Below, in pieces: positions 1-5,131 of a DNA stretch of 5,131 nucleotides. The position numbers were made by a program, and so were the translations under genes. Source of the DNA: Actinomycetota bacterium (lineage in GTDB: Bacteria > Actinomycetota > Humimicrobiia > Humimicrobiales > Humimicrobiaceae); the NCBI GenBank assembly GCA_023379515.1, contig JAMCQQ010000377.1, positions 1 through 5,131 on the forward strand, given 5' to 3'. The number at the start of each line of letters is the position of its first letter. Within the stretch, counting starts at the first letter, position 1. Under the pieces are notes generated by a model that worked only from the letters and a program-made list of their open reading frames with translations, did not search any database and had not been told where the DNA came from.

Positions 1-35
1 AGTAAAGAATTAATTTATTTAGTAGATTGATTTGT

Positions 36-821
36 CTAGTCACCGGTCAATTTCATTGATACATATTCCTTGCAAAACCTCACATATCTTTCAACAATAT
101 AATCAAATAATTTCTTTCCTGTTTCTTTACTTGAAACAGTAGGGTCGCCATAGCAGCCCGACTTGCTCTGTTGTATTCCCCACAAAGAAATAAAAGCCAG
201 TTTTTTGCCAATCCCGTCTGCTTCATAAAATTCAGACTTATAACTCATTTTATCAATATCCGTAGCTTTGGACATATCAATATCATAACCAAGGTGCATG
301 ATTAGCGAAGTTTCCCATTCGCAGGCATGTGCTGCACCTCCTAATTTTGTTTTCCTTATACTGCCGTAGAGGTCCGCAGAAAAAGTGAATGGACTGGTTA
401 GCGCGCAGTAGACTTTATATTCATCAGCAATTTCTCTTATTGCAACTTCAAGAATTCCCCTGTGCTGGCCATGAGAATCTATTACTACAATTCTTTTAAA
501 TCCCATCTCACAGAGCGAGGCAAGGACATCATGCACCAAATCCATAACCACTCTGGTTCTTACCCTTAAGGTTCCCTTCCATTTGGACATTACCTTCGGT
601 GAATACCCTGACCAGATTACCGGCATGGTTAGGACAGGAATATCCGAAGATAACTTTTCTGCCACTGACTTTGCAATTCTTTCGCCTATATAGGCATCAC
701 AGCCAACAGGCAAATGAGGACCGTGTTCTTCAATCTGACCAACCGGAAGTAAAATCAGGGCGTTTTTCTTTATGGCATCTTCCAGTTCTTTGGAAGTCAT
801 ATCTGATAATAAAATTTTCAT
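36..821 (-). CDS. creatininase-family metal-dependent amidohydrolase
   Basis: This is a complete 261-residue protein, a usual length for the creatininase family. These cytosolic binuclear-metal hydrolases include creatinine amidohydrolase, the ArfB-type formamide hydrolases and MftE. The family's N-terminal motif is clear at residues 25-42 (LPVGQIEEHGPHLPVGCD), giving E31, H33 and D42 with the same spacing as the known metal ligands E34, H36 and D45 of Pseudomonas creatininase. A second motif, HACEWETS at 165-172, matches the family HAGxxETS, with E170 the likely metal ligand. GDPT at 225-228 matches the conserved C-terminal GDPT. The central NGHGGN motif is replaced by DSHGQH (115-120), keeping only the metal-binding His (H117) and the following Gly. 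The ATG is set by a perfect AGGAGG seven bases upstream. The gene sits 14 bp after the second URO-D gene, so co-translation is likely. It ends in TAG. Family assignment is secure; the substrate is unknown, and true creatininase activity is not implied. Confidence 0.93.
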   Translation of the reverse strand: MKILLSDMTSKELEDAIKKNALILLPVGQIEEHGPHLPVGCDAYIGERIAKSVAEKLSSDIPVLTMPVIWSGYSPKVMSKWKGTLRVRTRVVMDLVHDVLASLCEMGFKRIVVIDSHGQHRGILEVAIREIADEYKVYCALTSPFTFSADLYGSIRKTKLGGAAHACEWETSLIMHLGYDIDMSKATDIDKMSYKSEFYEADGIGKKLAFISLWGIQQSKSGCYGDPTVSSKETGKKLFDYIVERYVRFCKEYVSMKLTGD

Positions 822-828
822 AACCTTG

Positions 829-834
829 CCTCCT
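829..834 (-). promoter_or_regulatory. ribosome binding site of the creatininase-like gene
   Basis: The minus strand reads AGGAGG here, seven bases before the ATG at 821 and directly after the TAA stop of the preceding URO-D gene. The consensus match fixes the start and suggests that the two genes are translated from one mRNA. Confidence 0.85.
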
Positions 835-835
835 G

Positions 836-1927
836 TTAATTTTTTAATGGATATTTCCCATATTTTTCAAGTGCCCAGTAATAAATAAAAATATTCTCTA
901 TTATCCTTTCTGATGGTTCTATCCCGTTTGAAGCGCACATTATAAAACCTCCATCCTGCCCAAGCTGACTTATCCTTGTTTTTACCTCCCCTACTACTTC
1001 TTCCGGTTTGCCGAATGGGATTGCATGCTGTACATCTACGCCTCCCCAGAATGACAATCTGGAGCCAAATTTCTTCTTTATGATTCCAAGATCATTGCAG
1101 TTTGGCTGCAGGGAATTCAATATGTCCAGGCCGATTTCTACAAAATCCGGAATTACCGGCTCTATAGCTCCATCAGAATGATAGGCTATAAAGATATCCT
1201 TATTTATTTTTTTTAAAGCACTGATAATTTTAGCATATCTGGGTTTCAAATATTTTCTCCATATTTGCGGGGAAATTATCATACCCGTTTCCATACCGAC
1301 GTCATCACCCAGCCATATTATATCTGCACCCGATTCAACTGCTTTCCGGGTGATTTCCAGATTAATCTGCATTACCCTGTCCATTAATTCTTCAGCAAAA
1401 TCTTGGTTTATTACCAGATCACTTAAAAAATTCTCAAAACCCCGCAAATACCAGGATGTTTCAAAAATAGTAGAAGGAGTGGCTGACACTATCGGATAAT
1501 TTTTTTTATATTCATGAATAATTTTTTTTAAAGGAACAAAATCCACATCTTTTTGAACTGTAGGAAATGCATAGTTGGAAAAATCTGCCGATTTGGCCAG
1601 GGGATGGAAATTTATGGAAGGATAAGAACCTCCTGTCTTGTCAATAAACCCCTTATAACCTATCCCCCAGGCATCTTTTAGAAAAATACCATCTTGCGGC
1701 AAATTATCCGGAGTATATATTTGTGTAACCCAGGGGCTTGTAATACCAACGAATTCAACGATCCAATCATGATCAAATTCAAAATCAAGCAGTCTGGGAT
1801 TATCCTTTTTTAATCCAAGGGTATCCCTCAATTTATTACTGACATCAGGAGCAAACCAATTAAATCTTGGTATCCTGTCAGGCTGCTTATGACTTAAAGC
1901 TGTAAAAACTCTTTCTCTGGAATCCAT
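836..1927 (-). CDS. URO-D superfamily protein, methyltransferase-like (paralog 2)
   Basis: This 363-residue cytosolic protein has the usual length for the URO-D/MtaA superfamily, which groups heme-pathway uroporphyrinogen decarboxylase with zinc methyltransferases such as MtaA and CmuA. It opens with RERVFTALSHKQPDRIPRF (4-22), the typical N-terminus of the non-HemE branch, and lacks the HemE motif containing RQAGRYLPEY. Other family signatures are SWYLRGFENF (158-167), WLGDDVGMETG (205-215), IAYHSDG (247-253), EIGLDILN (264-271), FWGGVDVQ (293-300) and GGFIMC (326-331). The putative metal site reads H250-x-D252, with C277 and C331, where MtaA has H-x-C and a later Cys. The start is supported by AAGGAG five bases upstream. 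It lies 104 bp after its paralog and 14 bp before the creatininase-like gene. Similarity to paralog 1 is strong over the C-terminal two thirds and weaker at residues 50-130, which suggests different substrates. Annotation as heme-biosynthetic HemE would be wrong; the true reaction is unknown. Confidence 0.9.
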   Translation of the reverse strand: MDSRERVFTALSHKQPDRIPRFNWFAPDVSNKLRDTLGLKKDNPRLLDFEFDHDWIVEFVGITSPWVTQIYTPDNLPQDGIFLKDAWGIGYKGFIDKTGGSYPSINFHPLAKSADFSNYAFPTVQKDVDFVPLKKIIHEYKKNYPIVSATPSTIFETSWYLRGFENFLSDLVINQDFAEELMDRVMQINLEITRKAVESGADIIWLGDDVGMETGMIISPQIWRKYLKPRYAKIISALKKINKDIFIAYHSDGAIEPVIPDFVEIGLDILNSLQPNCNDLGIIKKKFGSRLSFWGGVDVQHAIPFGKPEEVVGEVKTRISQLGQDGGFIMCASNGIEPSERIIENIFIYYWALEKYGKYPLKN

Positions 1928-2031
1928 ATCCTCTCCTTACAGATAAACATTTTTGTTCCTGAAATTAGCCTTTGGTCCCGGTTAGAAAATGGTTATTTAG
2001 CAAAAAATCATCCGTTAATTATTTTAGTTAT
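1928..2031 (-). other. 104-bp gap between the two URO-D genes
   Basis: This is the longest non-coding stretch in the window. Apart from the ribosome binding site at its downstream end I see no ORF, no stem followed by a T-run, and no convincing promoter pair. It contains only an imperfect five-pair stem (UAACC/GGCUA, minus strand, roughly 1965-1985) with one mismatch, too weak to call. Read-through from the upstream genes is the simplest interpretation. Confidence 0.5.
1933..1938 (-). promoter_or_regulatory. ribosome binding site of URO-D paralog 2
   Basis: The minus strand reads AAGGAG five bases before the ATG at 1927. This supports the chosen start, which also aligns with the second Met of paralog 1. 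Confidence 0.8.
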
Positions 2032-3126
2032 TTAGATGCTTAAAGGATAATTGGAATATTTATTTACTGCCCAATAATAAGCAAATATATTGTCTATAGC
2101 TCTATTGGAGGGTTGTATACAATGCGCAGAACATAGAATAAACCCCCCGCCGGGACCAACTGTTCTGATTCTTTCTTTAACCTCACCGATTACTTCAGCA
2201 GTTGTTCCGAAAGGCATAACTTTTTGTACGTCTACCGTTCCCCAAAAAGTCAGGTTCTTTCCGTATTTCTTTTTTATCTCATATGGATTCATACAGGAAG
2301 GCTGAACAGGATTTAAGATATCCAGGCCAATTTCAATAAAATCGGGTATTACAGGTTCCATATATCCATCACTATGATAAGCAATTTTTATATCTTTTTT
2401 TATTTTTCTGAATTCATTAAACATATGTGCATACCGGGGTTTCAGGAAATCCCTGAAATCCTGAGGTGATATATACATACCTGACTGCATGCCGACATCA
2501 TCGCCCACCCATACGATATCAGCTCCCATTGTTATCATTTTTCTTGCAACTTCCAGATGATATTGCATAACCATATCCATCAGTTCATTTGCAAAATCAC
2601 GGTTATGTTTTAAATCCATCATAAAATTTTCCAGACCCCTCAGATACCATGAAGCCTCAAAAATAGTACAGGCCACACCGGCAATTATTGCGTACTCATG
2701 TCCATATTTCTTAACCAATTCTGTCATTGCAGTAAAATCTTCTTCTGCCGGATTTGGAATTCTGTATTTACCGAGATCAGTATTTTCAGCCAAAGGGTGC
2801 TCAACCATTTCAGTATATTTTCCCCTGAACTGGCCCTTACCGTAATTAACTTCTCGGTATTTAATCCCCCACCTGTCATAAAATTCACTTGGTACTTTTT
2901 CATCATACTTTCTCTTATAGACTCCAGGTATGTCTCCGATTCCGCGATAGCACAAAAGCATGTCATTGCCCAATTCCACGTCCAGAGCATAAGGATCATC
3001 CAAATCAAGTCCCAATATATTACTTAAAGAATCCGAAACTTCAGGTGTTAAAAAAATAAAACGGGGAATTCTGTCCGGTTCTTTATGGTCAATGGCAGTT
3101 AAAACTCTTTCTTTTGAATTCATCAT
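2032..3126 (-). CDS. URO-D superfamily protein, methyltransferase-like (paralog 1)
   Basis: This 364-residue cytosolic protein of the URO-D/MtaA superfamily is a close paralog of the gene that follows it. Family signatures are ERVLTAIDHKEPDRIPRF (6-23), SWYLRGLENF (159-168), WVGDDVGMQSG (206-216), IAYHSDG (248-254), EIGLDILNPVQP (265-276), FWGTVDVQ (294-301) and GGFILCSAHCIQPS (327-340). The candidate metal ligands are H251, D253, C278 and C332, at the same positions as in paralog 2. This protein also has H335 and C336, where paralog 2 has Asn and Gly. The HemE-type N-terminal RQAGRYLPEY motif is absent, so a heme role is unlikely. Two ATGs occur in a row; AAGGGG is only two bases from the first but five from the second, and the second aligns with the paralog start, so the true start may be 3123, giving 363 residues. 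It lies 44 bp after the permease gene, which points to action on an imported solute. The reaction and substrate are unknown. Confidence 0.9.
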   Translation of the reverse strand: MMNSKERVLTAIDHKEPDRIPRFIFLTPEVSDSLSNILGLDLDDPYALDVELGNDMLLCYRGIGDIPGVYKRKYDEKVPSEFYDRWGIKYREVNYGKGQFRGKYTEMVEHPLAENTDLGKYRIPNPAEEDFTAMTELVKKYGHEYAIIAGVACTIFEASWYLRGLENFMMDLKHNRDFANELMDMVMQYHLEVARKMITMGADIVWVGDDVGMQSGMYISPQDFRDFLKPRYAHMFNEFRKIKKDIKIAYHSDGYMEPVIPDFIEIGLDILNPVQPSCMNPYEIKKKYGKNLTFWGTVDVQKVMPFGTTAEVIGEVKERIRTVGPGGGFILCSAHCIQPSNRAIDNIFAYYWAVNKYSNYPLSI

Positions 3127-3128
3127 TA

Positions 3129-3134
3129 CCCCTT
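3129..3134 (-). promoter_or_regulatory. ribosome binding site that favours the second ATG of URO-D paralog 1
   Basis: The minus strand reads AAGGGG. Its spacing is two bases to the ATG at 3126 but five to the ATG at 3123. The usual spacing is five or more, and the paralog has a single Met at the matching position, so initiation at 3123 is preferred. Confidence 0.65.
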
Positions 3135-3170
3135 CTTTAATACATTTTTAGTAGCCTTTTTCCTGTAACC

Positions 3171-4160
3171 TTATTTGTTGAGGGCTCTGGTTTTCACATC
3201 AAGCCCAACTGCGCCCAGAATTAAAAAACCTGTTAAAAATTGCTGCCAGAAAGAAGATACATTCATCAATATGAGACCATTTGACAATATACCGAAGAAA
3301 AGAACGCCTATCATGGTCCCTGTTAATTTGCCATATCCGCCAGAAAGTCCGACACCACCTAATAATATTCCGGCCAAAACCTGAAATTCAAAACCAACCC
3401 CGGCATTTGGCTGTCCTGATGACAATCTTGAAGCCAGCACCAAACCTGAGATGGCTGCAGTTAATCCGGAAATCATATAAACAAAAATTCTCATTTTATC
3501 TGCATTTATGCCTGATAAAACAGCTGCTTCCTTATTACCACCAACTGCATATATTTTTCTGCCGAATGATGAATTATTAAGAATAAAATTAAATAAAATA
3601 AATAAAACCGCTAAAATAACTACCGGAGCCGGTATTGGCCCAAGGTATCCGGTGCCAATCCAGTCAAGCCAGCTCTTCTGGAACCAGTTTACCGGGTGTG
3701 CGGAGGTCAGCAGGTAAGTTAATCCTCTCAATGAAAACATCATTGCGATGGTTACGATAATATCAGCAATTTTTAACTTGGTAATAAACAGACCGTTTAA
3801 AAAACCTATACCCAAACCTATGCACAAAGTAACTAAAAGGGTCAGCGCTGCGCTGCCGGTATAAACATAAACAAGACTTGCTCCTATGCCTACTACTCCC
3901 TGCATGGATCCCATTGAGATATCCATGCCGCCAAGCAATATGGTCATCATCACTCCGATTGCTGCAATTCCGATAATTGAAACAGATCTTAAAACATTTA
4001 AAATATTATCAACTGTTAAAAATCTTGGTGCGAATATGGACAAAATCACAATCTCTAATACTATAGCTACCGTAATACCAAATTGTTCATACTTAAGGAT
4101 TTTCTTAAAAAAACTTTTTGCTTTCAGAGATTTTTCATTTGTATTTATTGTTTGAGTCAT
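3171..4160 (-). CDS. sugar-type ABC transporter permease (RbsC-like)
   Basis: This is a complete 329-residue inner-membrane permease, close to the usual 310-340 residues of the ribose/galactose/xylose ABC permease family (BPD_transp_2). After a charged cytoplasmic N-terminus (1-25) there are about ten hydrophobic segments, roughly at 27-45, 58-76, 84-101, 104-124, 130-150, 175-194, 226-243, 257-275, 277-297 and 303-321. Diagnostic motifs are LLGGMDISMGS (75-85, family GGIDLSVGS), the cytoplasmic coupling loop SFGRKIYAVGGNKEAAVLSG (198-217), and LLGGVGLSGGYGKLTGT (266-282). The ATG is preceded by AGAGGT about six bases upstream. The gene begins 11 bp after the ATPase stop, typical of translational coupling between partners of one transporter. 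It would form the membrane channel with the ATPase upstream. The motifs define the family but not the solute; ribose, another sugar, autoinducer-2 or a nucleoside-like compound are all possible. Confidence 0.95.
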   Translation of the reverse strand: MTQTINTNEKSLKAKSFFKKILKYEQFGITVAIVLEIVILSIFAPRFLTVDNILNVLRSVSIIGIAAIGVMMTILLGGMDISMGSMQGVVGIGASLVYVYTGSAALTLLVTLCIGLGIGFLNGLFITKLKIADIIVTIAMMFSLRGLTYLLTSAHPVNWFQKSWLDWIGTGYLGPIPAPVVILAVLFILFNFILNNSSFGRKIYAVGGNKEAAVLSGINADKMRIFVYMISGLTAAISGLVLASRLSSGQPNAGVGFEFQVLAGILLGGVGLSGGYGKLTGTMIGVLFFGILSNGLILMNVSSFWQQFLTGFLILGAVGLDVKTRALNK

Positions 4161-4165
4161 TTCCT

Positions 4166-4171
4166 ACCTCT
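4166..4171 (-). promoter_or_regulatory. ribosome binding site of the permease gene
   Basis: The minus strand reads AGAGGT in the 11-bp gap, directly after the ATPase TAA stop and about five bases before the permease ATG. The tight packing suggests coupled translation. Confidence 0.7.
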
Positions 4172-5131
4172 TTATATAAGAATTGCAGCTTTTAATAAAT
4201 CTTCCTGAGTGGCTCCCTGCCTGGTAAAGATTCCTGCTATCCGGCCATCCCGCATAACTGCTATTCTGTCACTCATACCCAGGATTTCCGGCAGTTCGGA
4301 AGAGACCATAATTATTCCTATTCCCTTCCCGGCTAGATCAGAAATAATTTTATGTACTTCTGATTTTGCTCCGACATCTATACCCCTTGTTGGTTCATCC
4401 ATTATCAATACTTTTATATCATCTTTTATCAGCCATCGGGAAATTATAACTTTTTGCTGGTTCCCACCAGAAAGATAAAGAATTTGCCTTTCTATGCTTG
4501 GTGTTTTTATATTCAACTTATCAATAATATACCGGATACTTTTTCTTTCCTTTAATCTATTAATAAAAGACAATTTTGAAAATTGGTTCAAACTCGCAAT
4601 TGAAATATTTTGTCCTACTGAAAGTATTGGAAATATGCCTGAATATTTTCGGTCCTCAGGAACCATGCCCATGCCTTTATTAGACATAGATTCAGTGTTG
4701 CTGTTTTTAATTAATTTTCCATCAAGATAAATTTCACCCGAATCAGTCCTGTCAGCACCAAATAAAGCCCTGACCAGCTCGGTCCTTTTGGCGCCAATCA
4801 AACCAAACAGTCCCAGTATTTCCCCTTTTTTTAAGAAAAATGATACATCCTTAAATCCATTTGCCAGTGAAGTAAGATTCTTCACTTCAAGTACTATTTC
4901 TCCTATTTTAACTTCAGATTTAGGAAAAAGATTGCTTACTTCCCTGCCAACCATCCATTTTATCAGAACATCCTGTTTTGCTTCCCTTGTCAGAACTGAC
5001 CCGGTCTTTCTGCCATCCCTAAGCACTGTTATATTATCTGTTATTTGCGAAACCTCCTGTAATTTATGAGAAATGAAAATAATAGATACATCTTTTTGCT
5101 TAAGCTTTTTAATGATTTCAAAATCCTATTG
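4172..5131 (-). CDS. sugar-type ABC transporter ATPase (RbsA/MglA-like), C-terminal part, broken near the edge
   Basis: This is the C-terminal part of a tandem-domain ATPase that energises sugar uptake; full-length members have about 500 residues, so the first nucleotide-binding domain lies mostly outside the window. Family-like sequence is already visible upstream of 5026: FEIIKKLKQKDVSIIFISHK with the switch His, then ITVLRDGRKTG. The GTG at 5026 is therefore internal and not the real start. Numbered from that GTG, the second domain has a degenerate Walker A at 76-83 (LIGAKRTE; the family has GLVGAGRTE), PEDRKYSGIF (123-132), the signature LSGGNQQK (185-192) and Walker B LIMDEPTRGIDVG (207-219). 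In VSSEL (241-245) the switch His is replaced by Ser, as is normal for the second domain of this family. An in-frame TAG at 5126-5128 interrupts the frame. The permease follows after 11 bp. The family is certain; whether the gene is intact is not. Confidence 0.9.

Noticed and set aside
1..35. Terminator or downstream gene after the creatininase-like gene
   Set aside because: The 35 AT-rich bases show no inverted repeat and are too short to reveal a following gene.
1965..1985. Possible hairpin terminator between the URO-D genes
   Set aside because: The stem is only five pairs with one mismatch on the transcribed strand and is not followed by a T-run.
2724..3008. A 94-codon minus-strand frame inside URO-D paralog 1
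   Set aside because: It lies in another frame wholly within a gene with clear family motifs, and has no domain of its own.
836..3126. Heme-biosynthetic uroporphyrinogen decarboxylase (hemE) for either URO-D gene
   Set aside because: The HemE N-terminal RQAGRYLPEY-type motif is missing, there are two tandem copies, and no other heme genes are nearby.
2090..4730. Several plus-strand open frames of 69-109 codons
   Set aside because: They lie antisense to well-supported genes, have no recognisable domains, and their residues reflect the complementary coding frame.
5024..5026. GTG as the start codon of the ABC ATPase
   Set aside because: ATPase-family sequence, including the switch His region of the first domain, continues upstream in the same frame to 5125, so this GTG is internal; it only looks like a start because of the TAG near the edge.
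5126..5128. Recoding of UAG as an amino acid
   Set aside because: TAG is the normal stop of the creatininase-like gene at 36-38, and a one-base homopolymer change explains the edge stop more simply.

Overview
This window is a compact block of five genes, all read from the minus strand, so transcription runs from high to low coordinates. The base composition is AT-rich (about 35-40% GC by eye), and purine-rich Shine-Dalgarno sites precede each internal start. This fits a bacterium, probably an anaerobe such as a Clostridia-, Thermotogae- or Atribacterota-like lineage. That placement is weak inference, because no phylogenetic marker gene is present.

In transcription order the window holds: (1) the C-terminal part of a double-domain sugar-type ABC ATPase (RbsA/MglA family), running off the right edge; (2) its membrane permease (RbsC-type); (3) and (4) two tandem paralogous proteins of the uroporphyrinogen-decarboxylase (URO-D) superfamily that resemble the methyltransferase branch rather than heme-pathway HemE; (5) a creatininase-family metal-dependent amidohydrolase ending near the left edge. 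The gaps are 11, 44, 104 and 14 bp. I see no terminator hairpin in any of them, so a single operon is likely. The periplasmic or lipoprotein solute-binding subunit is not visible and could lie upstream, beyond the right edge.

The layout suggests a catabolic unit: a small, probably carbohydrate-like or polar solute is imported by the ABC system, processed by two related URO-D-fold enzymes, and a C-N bond or similar is cleaved by the creatininase-like enzyme. The substrate cannot be named from the sequence. No corrinoid-binding protein is in the window, so methyl transfer is only a family-based possibility.

The most notable points are three. Both URO-D paralogs carry the same altered putative metal site: H-x-D instead of H-x-C, with an extra shared Cys about 27 residues later. 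The creatininase-like enzyme has a strongly degenerate NGHGGN-type motif. The ATPase reading frame has an in-frame TAG a few bases from the right edge, best explained by a one-base length error or mutation in a short homopolymer. No RNA genes, mobile elements, CRISPR arrays or dispersed repeats were seen.
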